A stretch of DNA of 36,971 nt, taken from the NCBI RefSeq assembly GCF_027587175.1, contig NZ_JAPCID010000070.1, positions 1 through 36,971 on the forward strand, read 5' to 3'. Below the pieces are notes generated by a model. The model was not told the DNA's origin. It did not search any database and worked only from the letters and a program-made list of their open reading frames with translations. Below are positions 24,198 to 32,975 of the stretch, piece after piece; position 1 is the first letter of the stretch; each line of letters begins with the position of its first letter. The translations under genes and the position numbers were made by a program. Origin of the DNA: Solirubrobacter deserti (GTDB taxonomy: Bacteria > Actinomycetota > Thermoleophilia > Solirubrobacterales > Solirubrobacteraceae).

Positions 24198-26021
24198 CTA
24201 CTTCTTCGAGGACTTGGGCTGCTTGACCGTGATCGTCTTCGTCACGGTCTTCGCGCTGCCACCGGTCGGGGTGTACGTGATCTTGAGCGTGAACTTGAGC
24301 TTCTTGTCCTTGCGGAGCGCGCTCTTGGCCTTCGAGTTCAGGCTCAGGGAGATGGTCTGCGAGCCGGCCTTCGTGACGTCGACGGTCTTCGTCGCGAGCT
24401 TGACCGCCTTGCCCTTCTTCGGCTTGGCCGAGGACGTGACGCTCACCTTGCCCGGGCCGGGGAACTGCAGCGAGAGGCGGATCGTGGTGCCGACGGCGCG
24501 CGTTGAGGCGAGCTTGGCGTCGTTGCTCGGCGCCGCCGGGGGCGGCGTCGTGCCGCCGCCACCGCCCGCGGGCGGATTGTTGGTGTCGCCGCCACCACCG
24601 GGCGGCGGGGGCGGCTGCTCGTCGCCGCACGGACGGCCGGTGCCGCCCTTGTTCCAGCCGATCGCGTTCACGCCCGCGCGCGCGACGTCGAGGATGGCGC
24701 CGGGCACACGCGCGTAGTCGCTCCCCGGCAGCGTGGCCTGGCCGGCCGGCGACACGACGGCCTTCGTGAAGTAGTCCTTGATCGTGCGGGCCTTGGCCTC
24801 CTCCGCCGGCGACTTGCAGTACACGACCGCGTTGTCGTCGAAGAGCAGGTTGTAGGTCAGCGTGCAGGCGGCGTAGCCGTCCTCGCTCATCGAGGAGTCG
24901 GCGTTGGTCCAGTCCCCCAGCGTCGAGCTCGGGATGCCGGTCGGCTGGACGGCGGTGCAGTTGGCGCCACGGTCGGCGACCGGGGTGTTGGGCTTGTAGC
25001 CCTGCGCGTTGGCCTGCGGGTCGAAGTAGTTGCCCGTGTCGGTCGTCGAGCTCTGCAGCGGCAGCCAGAACGTGCGGTCGATCGGGGCGGCCGCGCCGTC
25101 CCACGTGTACGCGCCGGCACCGCGGGCGCGGGCCGTGGCGAGGTCCACGTAGCCGAGCGTGCCCGGCGTGGCGAGCGCCAGGTCGGTCAGCGCGGAGCCG
25201 CCGTCGGTGGCGGCCTTGACGACCGTGGTCGCGCCCGTGTCGTTCGGCCAGGCCGCGCCGCCGGCGCGGGTCTTCCAGTCCGCGGCGTTGGCCGGGTCGA
25301 TCTTGGCCAGCAGCTGGCGCAGCGCGTACGTGGTGCCGGACGAGTCGCGGCGCACCGCGCGCTTGATCGGCGCCTGGCGGCAGGTGTTGTCGTTCGGCAG
25401 CAGCGTCGGGATCAGATCGCCCCACGTGGCGGCGGTGCCGCGGAACACGTCCTCGAGCGCCGTCAGCGCCGTCTTCGGGCGGTCACGGAACAGGTCGTTG
25501 CCCACCGCGCCGTAGTCGACGCAGCCCGCGGGGAGGTGCACGAGGATCGCGATCGCGCCCATGGCGGCCGGGACGACGTGGAGCGGGCTGTTGTCGGCCG
25601 CGGTGAGGTCCGTTGTCGTGCCCGGGACGACCGCGCCCTTCTCCATCTGCTCGCGCTGCGCCTGCGTGGGCGGCTCGTCGGAGCCTGCCCAGCGGACGCT
25701 CGGATCGCGGTCGCCGTTGGTGTTCGGCGCGCTGCGCTCGCCGAGCGCACGACGGCCGGCGCCGGACCCGGCGCCGTCCCACGTCAGGGCGTTGAGGGCG
25801 GCCGCTCCGCAGCCGTCGCTCTCGGTGCCGTACAGGCTGCGAAAGCCGCTGAACGCCGTGTTCTGGAACGACGCCCCGCGACCGGGGGCCAGGGAACCGC
25901 CGCATTCGGCGAGGGTGAACTGCGCAGACGCGCCGGGCGCGACCATGAGCATCGCGGCCAGCGCCCCTCCGACGCTGAGCGCGAGGCGGCGCCGTCGCGG
26001 GCTGGGCCCGAACGAAGACAT
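24198..26021 (-). CDS. PstS-like phosphate-binding protein with Pro/Gly linker and Ig-like tail
   Basis: A 607-residue secreted protein. Signal peptide 1-34 (MSSFGPSPRRRR then a hydrophobic core ending ASAQ) with no lipobox Cys. Residues about 130-430 match the PstS-type binding fold: VVPAAMGAIAILVHLP, VFRGTAATWGDLIP, and the phosphate-loop-like RDSSGTTYALRQLL near residue 222, then LGYVDLATA. A Pro/Gly linker (about 464-495) leads to a Lys-rich beta domain. It is the first gene of the five-gene surface operon. The ATG at 26021 gives a clean signal peptide; the frame runs on to 26192 but that part overlaps the operator array. AAGGAG stands 12 bases upstream, longer than ideal. Larger and differently anchored than PstS1 and PstS2, it may scavenge or sense phosphate or another oxyanion. 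Confidence 0.8.
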   Translation of the reverse strand: MSSFGPSPRRRRLALSVGGALAAMLMVAPGASAQFTLAECGGSLAPGRGASFQNTAFSGFRSLYGTESDGCGAAALNALTWDGAGSGAGRRALGERSAPNTNGDRDPSVRWAGSDEPPTQAQREQMEKGAVVPGTTTDLTAADNSPLHVVPAAMGAIAILVHLPAGCVDYGAVGNDLFRDRPKTALTALEDVFRGTAATWGDLIPTLLPNDNTCRQAPIKRAVRRDSSGTTYALRQLLAKIDPANAADWKTRAGGAAWPNDTGATTVVKAATDGGSALTDLALATPGTLGYVDLATARARGAGAYTWDGAAAPIDRTFWLPLQSSTTDTGNYFDPQANAQGYKPNTPVADRGANCTAVQPTGIPSSTLGDWTNADSSMSEDGYAACTLTYNLLFDDNAVVYCKSPAEEAKARTIKDYFTKAVVSPAGQATLPGSDYARVPGAILDVARAGVNAIGWNKGGTGRPCGDEQPPPPPGGGGDTNNPPAGGGGGTTPPPAAPSNDAKLASTRAVGTTIRLSLQFPGPGKVSVTSSAKPKKGKAVKLATKTVDVTKAGSQTISLSLNSKAKSALRKDKKLKFTLKITYTPTGGSAKTVTKTITVKQPKSSKK

Positions 26022-26141
26022 GAGCTGGGACGACTCCTTAGAAGCAGACGAGACGGGGTTTCGCGCCGGAGCGACCGGGCGCACCTGCCCTTCCGGGGCA
26101 AGGACGCTCGGCAGCCTCCCGGAGTTCAGAGCCGGTGTGGA

Positions 26142-26196
26142 GGGGCGTTCACCAACTTGGAACAGACCCTTGACAGGTCCGCAACATGACATTCAC
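26142..26196 (-). promoter_or_regulatory. Pho-box-like array, five consecutive 11-bp GT units
   Basis: On the minus strand, units begin GTGAA (26196), GTTGC (26185), GTCAA (26174), GTTCC (26163) and GTGAA (26152), each exactly 11 bp after the last, outer two GTGAA. The array is 121-175 bp upstream of the PstS-like start. Its first unit covers the stop codon of the upstream propeller gene. It is the longest array in the window and the most likely control site of the PstS-like/FtsH/propeller operon. Confidence 0.75.
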
Positions 26197-28145
26197 TTCC
26201 GCTTCGGCGGAGCGCTGAAGCGGACGTTCGCCGCGCCCTGACGCGGTGCGCCGGAAGCCGGCGTGAAGACCACGCTCGCGCGCCCGTCGAGCTTCTTCTC
26301 ACGCCGCGTGACCGCGTCGTACCGCTTCGCGAGCCTGACGTCGATCGTCACGTCGCCGGCCCTCCTGACGGTCTTGCGCGCCTTGCCCAGCAGCTTCGCC
26401 GAGCCGCGCAGACGGCCGTCACGATCGGGGACGCGCCCGCGGACCTCGACCGCGAGCCTGCCGCGTCCAGGCGCCCGCACGCGCAACCGCACGCGTCCCC
26501 CCGGCGCCTTGCGGATCACGACGCGCAGTCGCGCAACCTGTGGCGTCGGCGGATCGAAGACCTCCGCCGGCGGCTCCGCGGGCGGCTCGGGCGCGTCCGG
26601 CACCGGGGGCGCGGCGTCCAGGCGATCGATCACGAACACGTCGGCGCGCTGGTTGGCGTCGCCGAAGAAGAGGTTCTCCGCGTTGGAGCCGAACGTGATG
26701 CGGTGGCCACCGTCCGACAGCGATACCGGGCCCAGCGTGCTGGCCGCCGCCGCGGCGCCGTTGGCTCCCCGGACGGCCCGCTCGACCGTGCGGCCGTCCA
26801 GGTCGACGAGGTACAGCTCCTCCGCTCCCGGCACGGTGGTCGGGGTGTTCACCAGCCGCAGGGCGGGCAGCAGGAAGCGCGTGCGCTGCGTGAGCACGCC
26901 CGCCCAGCGCCCGTCCGGGGAGAGGGCCACCGCGGTGATGCTCGACGCGTCGGCCGGGTCGCGGTTGGAGCCTTCGCGCGTGAGCTCCACGCTCGCGGCG
27001 GTGCGCGAGAGCCCGTCGCGCATGTCGGTCATCCACAGGTCCAGCGCGTACCCGGGTGTGGGCGGTCGCGGCGGCGCCGACGTGAGGAACAGCACGCGGC
27101 GGCCGTCGGCGCTGAGAGCGGGCAGCGTGCCGTTGATGCCGGCGACGGACTGCTCGAACTCCGACAGCGGGCCGCTGCACGGTCCGCGCGTGCTCGGCGA
27201 GGGGTCGTACGTGGAGCAGCCGGGAAGCTCGGGCTCGGCGGGGCCCGTGATCCGGCGGGTGCCGCCGTCGTCCACCCGGCGCCACAGGTAGTACGCGGCC
27301 GCCGGGTCGGGGAACTCGCCGTCGAGAAAGCGCGTCTGCGCGCCGGCGTTGGCGCCCGGCCACGCGACGGTGCTGCCGTCGGCGCTGAGCGCGCCGCCGT
27401 TGCGGGCGCCGCCGGCGGGCTCGCCCGTCGCGGCGACGCGCGTGATCAGCTCGGTGCGCCGGGTCGAGCGCTCGCGTACCAGCAGCTGGTACGGCTCGGT
27501 GTCGGTGCCCGCGCGGGCCGGCAGGTCGGACGCGATGTCGACCGTGCGGAACAGGACGCGGTCGCCGTCGGCGGACAGGGACACACCGGGGCTGACGTCC
27601 GCGCCGGGGTTGCGCCCGGGTGTGTCGGGGTCGCGCGCCGCGTAGCTCGCCGGAGCGCTGCCGCCGTCGCGCACGGAGATCAGCTCGTACGCGCCGGTGA
27701 CCATGTCCCGCACGTAGACGTCGATGTTGCCGTTGACGTCCTCGGGCACCAGCTTCTGGGCCGTCGAGAACGCGACCACGCGGCCGTCGGCCGACACGGA
27801 CGGGTTGCGAGCGCCGCGCTGTTGGACGCCGCCTCCCAGGTTCCCGACGAGGTCGCCGGGCGCGACGAGCTCGAGCGCCCCCGTCGTGAGATCCCGCCGC
27901 ATCACGCCTCCCTGCCAATGCGCGCCGGGCGGATCCGCGAACGTCGGCGGGAAGAGGTTGCGCGCCTGCGTGTCGAACACCACGTAGCGCCCGTCCGCGG
28001 AGATCGCCGCGTTGCCGGAGGCCTCGTCGCCCTGCTCGCGCAGCTCGAGCGACGCGGACACGATCTTCGCTCCCGGCGCGACCCACGCCTCAGCGGTCGC
28101 GACCGGCAGCGCGAGCGCGATCGTCAGTCCGGCGAGCCACCTCAT
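26193..28145 (-). CDS. Secreted TolB/PD40-type propeller protein with Ig-like tail
   Basis: A 650-residue exported protein. Signal peptide (MRWLAGLTIALALPVATAEA), then at least six blades carrying the PD40 pattern S-A-D-G-R-x-V-x-F: ISADGRYVVFDT, VSADGRVVAFST, LSADGDRVLFRT, LSADGSTVAWPG, LSADGRRVLFLT, LSPDGRWAGVLT. A Pro/Glu linker (PDAPEPPAEPP) leads to an Arg-rich C-terminal beta domain of about 110 residues. TolB-type propellers in secreted actinobacterial proteins bind proteins or peptidoglycan; no catalytic residues were seen. The ATG at 28145 overlaps the upstream stop by 4 bp (ATGA). Its 3' end carries the first unit of the five-unit operator array. Confidence 0.78.
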   Translation of the reverse strand: MRWLAGLTIALALPVATAEAWVAPGAKIVSASLELREQGDEASGNAAISADGRYVVFDTQARNLFPPTFADPPGAHWQGGVMRRDLTTGALELVAPGDLVGNLGGGVQQRGARNPSVSADGRVVAFSTAQKLVPEDVNGNIDVYVRDMVTGAYELISVRDGGSAPASYAARDPDTPGRNPGADVSPGVSLSADGDRVLFRTVDIASDLPARAGTDTEPYQLLVRERSTRRTELITRVAATGEPAGGARNGGALSADGSTVAWPGANAGAQTRFLDGEFPDPAAAYYLWRRVDDGGTRRITGPAEPELPGCSTYDPSPSTRGPCSGPLSEFEQSVAGINGTLPALSADGRRVLFLTSAPPRPPTPGYALDLWMTDMRDGLSRTAASVELTREGSNRDPADASSITAVALSPDGRWAGVLTQRTRFLLPALRLVNTPTTVPGAEELYLVDLDGRTVERAVRGANGAAAAASTLGPVSLSDGGHRITFGSNAENLFFGDANQRADVFVIDRLDAAPPVPDAPEPPAEPPAEVFDPPTPQVARLRVVIRKAPGGRVRLRVRAPGRGRLAVEVRGRVPDRDGRLRGSAKLLGKARKTVRRAGDVTIDVRLAKRYDAVTRREKKLDGRASVVFTPASGAPRQGAANVRFSAPPKRK

Positions 28146-30064
28146 GGCGACACCCGCTTGCTCGTGGTCACGCGGTTGCCGGCCTTGTCGGTCGCGCGCA
28201 CGGTGACCGTGAACGGGCCGCCGCCGGCGTAGCGGTGCGAAGCCGTGCGGCGGGCGCTGGAGCGCTTGCCGTCGCCCCAGCGCATGCTGGCGGGCCCGGT
28301 GTCGGCGCCGCTCGTGCTCGAGCGGGCGCCGTCCCTCACCCTGACCTGGACGAGCCGGTTGCGGAAGCGCTGGACGCGCACGCGCGGCTTGCGGCGGTCC
28401 AGCTTGAGCTCGGCCGGGCGGCTCGTGGTCTCCTGCCCGCCGGCGTCCTCGGCGATCACCTGGACGACCTGCACGCCGTCGTCGAGGTTGCGTGAGCGCA
28501 GCGCGAGCTTGGTCCGGGTGAGGTTCTCGGCCACCGTGTCGTCGTCGACGGTCACGGCGTACTTGACGCCGCCGATCGCGTGCGCGGGGACCTCCCACTG
28601 GAGCTCGGGCACGGTGCGCACCCAGTCCACGGGCGTCTGGACGGCGAACGGGTCGGGCGGCGCGTCGACGACGACCGCGGCGATCTGCGGGCCGCTCTCG
28701 GGACCCTGCGCCCAGCCGACGATCGCGTCGCCGAGGCCGGAGCCCGCGAGGGCGAAGCCGGACACGATCCCGCCCACCGGGGCGGTCAGCGCCTGAGCGG
28801 TGGGGACGCCGTCCGAGCGGCGCTCGCTGACGCCGATGCCGCCGGCGCCGCCGCGGCGGACCTGCCAGGCGGCGACGGACGCGCCGGAGGCGGCGAGATC
28901 GACGACGGGCGTGCCGGGGATGCTGGTGCGGCCGTCGTCGAGCCGCTCGGGCGGGTTCACGGTGCGGTCGTCGGCGCCCACGAGCACGCTGCGCTGGCCG
29001 AGTCCGAACACGGTCGCCGTGTCCCCCACCCGGTCCACGGCCACGGACGGCGGCCCCACCGCGGCGGGGGCGGCCGCGCCGGCGCCGTCGACGATCCGCG
29101 GCGCGCCGAATCTGGCGGCGTCGGGCGAGGAGACCTCGGGGATCGTCGCGAGCATGATCCGCGGGCCGGGCAGCGGGCCGCCGGGCGCGGCGAGCTGGCG
29201 GTAGGCGATCGCGCCCTGGCCGAAGCCGGCGGTGTCGAGCGAGAACTGGTCCACGCCCGCGCGCAGCGGCTGCTCCTCCCACGTCGCGGGCGACACCAGC
29301 GTGGCAATGCCGACCTGGCCCGAACCGAAGATGCGGCGCGCCCAGACGCGATCGACGAACTGGTCGTCCGGCTCCTGCCAGGCGAGCAGGCCGTTGCCCT
29401 GCACGTCGATGGTCAGGCGCGGCGTCGCGCCCGCGGCGGGCAGCCGCAGCGGCGCGGCGGTGTTGCGGTTCAGCGGGAAGCCGAAGCCCGACCACAGCGC
29501 GCCGTCGTAGCGCGCGCCCCGCAGCTCGCCGCGCGCGTAGCCCGGCGGGTCGGCGGCGCCGGGCACCTGCATCGCGAGGTAGCTGATGAACGCGTTGCCG
29601 CTCGGCGCCATCGCGATCGACGGCCAGGTGCCCGTCGACTCGCCGACGTTGAGGTCGATCGGTACGGGCGGCTGGAAGCGGCGCGCGCCCGGGTCCAGCG
29701 CGGCGGAGTACAGGCGGTCGGTCGACGGGCCGTACTCCTGCACCCAGGCGACGACGAGCCGGCCCCCGTTGCCGGCGCCGATGGCCGGCCACGACGAGTC
29801 GAAGCGCTGGCCGTTGTCGACGCGCTGCGGTGCGCGCCAGCCGCCCCGGCTGTCGAACTGCGCGGCGAAGATGTGGATGCGGCCGTCGACGCGCTTGCGG
29901 TAGACGACCCCGCCCGTCCCGTCCGGCGCCATCGCGACCCCCCCGAAGTCGACGATCTCGGCCGACGGACCGTCGATGGGGGTCAGTGAGGAGATGCTCG
30001 CGCGCGCCGTGCCGGGAAGGCACGCCGCGCCCAGCAGCAAGACGAACGACACAAGCAGGCGCAC
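28142..30064 (-). CDS. Secreted propeller protein with PKD-like tail
   Basis: A 640-residue exported protein. Signal peptide (VSFVLLLGAACLPGTARA), then propeller-type repeats with patterns such as GGVAMAPDGTGGVVY, WPAIGAGNGGRLVVAW, WPSIAMAPSGNAFISY and PSVAVDRVGDTATVF. After about residue 455 come two beta-sandwich modules; the last (about 560-638) carries a PKD-like signature: MRWGDGKRSS, then SHRYAGGGPFTVTVRATDKAGN. The Cys in the signal region (LLGAAC) could suggest a lipobox, but the sequence after it reads as a type I cleavage region. The GTG at 30064 is the first start available. It diverges from pstS2 across a 94-bp region with an 11-bp repeat array, so both directions may respond to phosphate. 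Confidence 0.75.
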   Translation of the reverse strand: MRLLVSFVLLLGAACLPGTARASISSLTPIDGPSAEIVDFGGVAMAPDGTGGVVYRKRVDGRIHIFAAQFDSRGGWRAPQRVDNGQRFDSSWPAIGAGNGGRLVVAWVQEYGPSTDRLYSAALDPGARRFQPPVPIDLNVGESTGTWPSIAMAPSGNAFISYLAMQVPGAADPPGYARGELRGARYDGALWSGFGFPLNRNTAAPLRLPAAGATPRLTIDVQGNGLLAWQEPDDQFVDRVWARRIFGSGQVGIATLVSPATWEEQPLRAGVDQFSLDTAGFGQGAIAYRQLAAPGGPLPGPRIMLATIPEVSSPDAARFGAPRIVDGAGAAAPAAVGPPSVAVDRVGDTATVFGLGQRSVLVGADDRTVNPPERLDDGRTSIPGTPVVDLAASGASVAAWQVRRGGAGGIGVSERRSDGVPTAQALTAPVGGIVSGFALAGSGLGDAIVGWAQGPESGPQIAAVVVDAPPDPFAVQTPVDWVRTVPELQWEVPAHAIGGVKYAVTVDDDTVAENLTRTKLALRSRNLDDGVQVVQVIAEDAGGQETTSRPAELKLDRRKPRVRVQRFRNRLVQVRVRDGARSSTSGADTGPASMRWGDGKRSSARRTASHRYAGGGPFTVTVRATDKAGNRVTTSKRVSP

Positions 30065-30100
30065 CAGGCCGAACCTATGGCGAAGACATCACGCAATGGA

Positions 30101-30133
30101 CCGTCTTTCACGAGATGAGCACATCTCGGCCAC
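30101..30133 (-). promoter_or_regulatory. Pho-box-like three-unit array in a divergent promoter region
   Basis: On the minus strand GTGGC (30133), GTGCT (30122) and GTGAA (30111) start 11 bp apart. The array lies between the divergent propeller gene (start 30064) and pstS2 (start 30159), so it could act on either or both. Confidence 0.5.
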
Positions 30134-30158
30134 AATCCGCCGAGAGAGTGGCGGCGCG

Positions 30159-30965
30159 ATGAAGCGCTCCCGTCTCCTGCTGCTCGCCGCCGGCACTCTC
30201 GCCGCGGCCACGTTCCCGACCGCTGCCCACGCCCAGTCGAAGATCCTCATGAGCGGATCGACCTCGGTCTACCCGCTCACGGCTGATCTCATCAAGGCGT
30301 ACAAGAAGAACAACCCCAACACGAGGTTCACCGTCTCCCAGGGCGGCTCGGACGTCGGCATCGGGGACGTCGCGCGCAAGCGCGTGAACATCGGTATGTC
30401 CTCGCGTGACCAGCAGTCCGGTGACCCGGGCGGGCTGAACTTCTACAAGATCGCGCGCGACGGCGTGTGCATCGCGACGCACCCCGACAACAACCTCGCG
30501 AACCTGTCCCAGCAGAACGTGCAGGACATCTTCTCGGGCAAGGTCCGCCGCTGGCAGGACGTGCCCGGTGCGAAGGTCACGGGCCCGATCAACCTGAACG
30601 TCCGTACGCAGGCCTCCGGTACCCAGGACGCGTTCCGCAACATCTTCATGGGCCCGTCGCTGAACGTGACGCCGAGCGCCTCCCAGAAGGCGTCCAACGG
30701 TCTCGTCCAGACCGCGATCCGCAGCGACCGCAACGCGATCGGCTACCTCGACGTCAACTTCACCCAGGGCACCTACCCCGTGCCGTACAAGGGCGTCGCG
30801 TGCAACCTGCGCAACGCCAAGTCGGGCCAGTACCCCGGCGTCCGTAACTTCTGGTTCGTCACGGTCGGCCCCGCCAAGGGCGAGGTCAAGAAGTTCATCG
30901 ACTTCGCGCGCTCTTCCTCGACGCAGAGCAGCGTCGTCGCGAAGAAGTACGTGCCGTACCGGTAG
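30159..30965 (+). CDS. pstS: Phosphate-binding protein PstS (second system)
   Basis: A 268-residue secreted binding protein with a type I signal peptide ending AHAQ rather than a lipobox, unlike PstS1. The N-terminal phosphate site reads MSGSTSVYPLTADL, followed by VSQGGSDVGIGDVA and MSSRDQQSGDP. The central loop RTQASGTQDAF and IGYLDVN match PstS. The ATG at 30159 was chosen because it gives a proper signal peptide (MKRSRLLLLAAGT); the frame extends upstream without coding character. The stop shares one base with the GTG of pstC2 (TAGTG). Without a lipid anchor it may be cell-wall-held or released. Confidence 0.93.
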   Translation: MKRSRLLLLAAGTLAAATFPTAAHAQSKILMSGSTSVYPLTADLIKAYKKNNPNTRFTVSQGGSDVGIGDVARKRVNIGMSSRDQQSGDPGGLNFYKIARDGVCIATHPDNNLANLSQQNVQDIFSGKVRRWQDVPGAKVTGPINLNVRTQASGTQDAFRNIFMGPSLNVTPSASQKASNGLVQTAIRSDRNAIGYLDVNFTQGTYPVPYKGVACNLRNAKSGQYPGVRNFWFVTVGPAKGEVKKFIDFARSSSTQSSVVAKKYVPYR

Positions 30966-31921
30966 TGAGCGGCTGGTGGTCTGACCGGCGCGTCGGACCG
31001 GCGCTCGGCAGCGCGGGCGTGCTCGTGCTGGCGATCATCGCGGGGATGACGGTCTACGTCTTGCGAGAGGCGTGGCCGTCGTTCTCCGCCAACGGCCTGG
31101 CGTGGTTCGGCACCGGCGGCGACGCCAACGTGCAGCTGGAGAACATCTTCCGCTCGGAGCCGCCGTTCGAGTACATGCTGCGGGCCTGGCCGCTGCTCTA
31201 CGGGACGCTGCTGTCCTCGGGTGGCGCGGTGATCTTCGGGCTCGTCCTGTCCACGCTGACGGCCGTGTTCATCGTGGAGTTCGCGCCGCCGTCGGTGGTC
31301 CGCATCCTCGAGCCCGTCGTGCGGCTGCTCGCCGGTGTGCCGAGCGTGATCTACGGGCTGATCGGCGTGCTCGTGCTCGTGCCGTTCCTCAATGACCACC
31401 TGATCTCCACCGAGCGCAAGGAGTCGGTCTTCTACGTGATCCAGCTGACGGGTCAGAGCCTGCTCGTGGCCACGGCGCTGCTGACGATCATGATCGTGCC
31501 GATCATGATCGCGATCGCGGTCGACGCCCTGCGCTCGGTGCCGTCTTCGTGGACCGAGGGCGCGCTCGCCCTCGGTGCCAACCGCATGCGCGTGATGTGG
31601 ACGATCGCGCTGCGCGCCGCGCGTCCCGCGCTGGTCGCCGGCGCCGTGCTCGCGCTGGCGCGCGCGCTGGGCGAGGCGATCATGCTCGCGATGGTCTCGG
31701 GCGGCGTCATCTTCGCGCCCAACCCGCTCGACGGAAGCACGTTCTTCTTCGAGCCGATCCAGCCGCTCGCGGCCGCGATCGTGCAGGGCGCCGAGGGCAT
31801 CACGGTCAAGCCGTACGGGCAGACGCTGTTCGCCTTCGCCGCCGTGATCATGGTCTCCAGCGTCGGCCTCTCGATCACCGGCTGGGCCGTGCGCCGCCGG
31901 CTGCGGAGGTTCGCGGCGTGA
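30965..31921 (+). CDS. pstC: Phosphate ABC transporter permease PstC (second system)
   Basis: A 318-residue permease with about six membrane helices. LLAGVPSVIYGLIGV and LALARALGEAIMLAMV are PstC hallmarks; the EAA loop is EGALALGANRMRVMWTIALR. The GTG at 30965 overlaps the pstS2 stop by one base. About 60-70 bp separate it from pstA2, the only real gap in this operon. That gap holds a small ACCGGC-GAA-GCCGGT hairpin near 31955-31970, perhaps an RNA-processing or attenuation point. Confidence 0.94.
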   Translation: MSGWWSDRRVGPALGSAGVLVLAIIAGMTVYVLREAWPSFSANGLAWFGTGGDANVQLENIFRSEPPFEYMLRAWPLLYGTLLSSGGAVIFGLVLSTLTAVFIVEFAPPSVVRILEPVVRLLAGVPSVIYGLIGVLVLVPFLNDHLISTERKESVFYVIQLTGQSLLVATALLTIMIVPIMIAIAVDALRSVPSSWTEGALALGANRMRVMWTIALRAARPALVAGAVLALARALGEAIMLAMVSGGVIFAPNPLDGSTFFFEPIQPLAAAIVQGAEGITVKPYGQTLFAFAAVIMVSSVGLSITGWAVRRRLRRFAA

Positions 31922-31991
31922 GATCCGCGAAGCGATCTCTCTGCCGAACTGGCCCCGCACCGGCGAAGCCGGTCGCGGACAGGTGGCGCCC

Positions 31992-32975
31992 GTGAGCGCG
32001 CTGGCGACACCCCCGCAGGAGCGCCCGCCGCGCCTGCGCACCGACCCGTCCGGGTCCTGGCGCGCGTGGCCGCTGCGCGACCGCGTCCTGCTCGGCCTGT
32101 GCTGGGCGGCCGGTCTGGCGCTGATCGCGATCGCCGCGCTGATCGTCCTCTACATGCTCGTCAAGGGCGTGCAGTACCTGCGGCCCGAGCTGCTGTGGGA
32201 CCGGCCCGAGGCGTCGATCGACCAGTCGCGGTCCGGCGGCTTCCTGGACCCGATCCTGGGCACGGTCCTGATCGTCGTCGGCGCGCTCGTGATCGCGGCG
32301 CCGCTCGGCGTCGCGACCGCCGTGTGGCTGACCGAGTACGGCAAGCCCAAGTGGCTCGCGCGCATGGTGGAGTCCGGCATCGAGGTGATCGCGGGTACCC
32401 CGTCGATCGTGCTCGCGCTGTTCGGCCTCGCGTTCTTCGCGCAGGGCGGGCTCGGGTTCCTGTCGGCGACGGGCGAGGGCGGCGCCGTGTTCGGGCGCTC
32501 GCTGCTGATCTGCTGCGCCGTGCTCTCGCTGGAGGCGCTACCGCTGATCGTGGGCGCCACGCGTGAGGGCCTGCTGTCCACGCCGCGCCACGTGCGCGAG
32601 GCGTCGTACGCGCTGGGCAAGACGCGCGCGGCGACGATCCACCGCGTGCTGCTGCCGGTCGCGCGCCCGAACATCGCGACGGGCTGCGCGCTCGGGATGG
32701 GCCGTGTCGCCGGCGACACGGCGGTCGTGCTGCTGCTCGGCGGCGGCACGCTGCAGCTGACGACCAACGGCTCGATCCCGGGCCTGAACTATCTGCAGGG
32801 CACGGGCTCGACGCTCACGACGTACGTGTACGCGAACTCGCCCTCGGGCGAGGGCGGCGCGCCCGAGAAGGCGTACGCGGCAGCGTTCCTGCTGCTGGCG
32901 CTGGTGTTGGTGTTGAACTGGGCGGTCGACCGGATCGCGCGCGGTAGCAACGAGAGGCTGGGATGGACCCGCTGA
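31992..32975 (+). CDS. pstA: Phosphate ABC transporter permease PstA (second system)
   Basis: A permease of about 327 residues with six predicted helices. Typical PstA segments are SGGFLDPILGTVLIVVGAL, EVIAGTPSIVLALFGLAFF and the EAA loop [22 protein letters not shown]. Unlike PstA1 it has no extra N-terminal helices. The GTG at 31992 is preferred because GGACAGG lies eight to nine bases before it; a GTG three codons upstream (31983) is possible but has no ribosome site. The 3' end overlaps pstB2 by 13 bp. Confidence 0.93.
   Translation: MSALATPPQERPPRLRTDPSGSWRAWPLRDRVLLGLCWAAGLALIAIAALIVLYMLVKGVQYLRPELLWDRPEASIDQSRSGGFLDPILGTVLIVVGALVIAAPLGVATAVWLTEYGKPKWLARMVESGIEVIAGTPSIVLALFGLAFFAQGGLGFLSATGEGGAVFGRSLLICCAVLSLEALPLIVGATREGLLSTPRHVREASYALGKTRAATIHRVLLPVARPNIATGCALGMGRVAGDTAVVLLLGGGTLQLTTNGSIPGLNYLQGTGSTLTTYVYANSPSGEGGAPEKAYAAAFLLLALVLVLNWAVDRIARGSNERLGWTR

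Noticed and set aside
26022-26192. Upstream extension of the PstS-like frame to the ATG at 26192
   Set aside because: It would bury the signal peptide 57 residues inside and lies on the operator array and an intergenic stretch.
31922-31991. Small hairpins between pstC2 and pstA2 as a terminator
   Set aside because: Stems are only 5-6 bp with no T-run, and pstA2 needs to be transcribed with its operon; mentioned only as a possible RNA-processing point.
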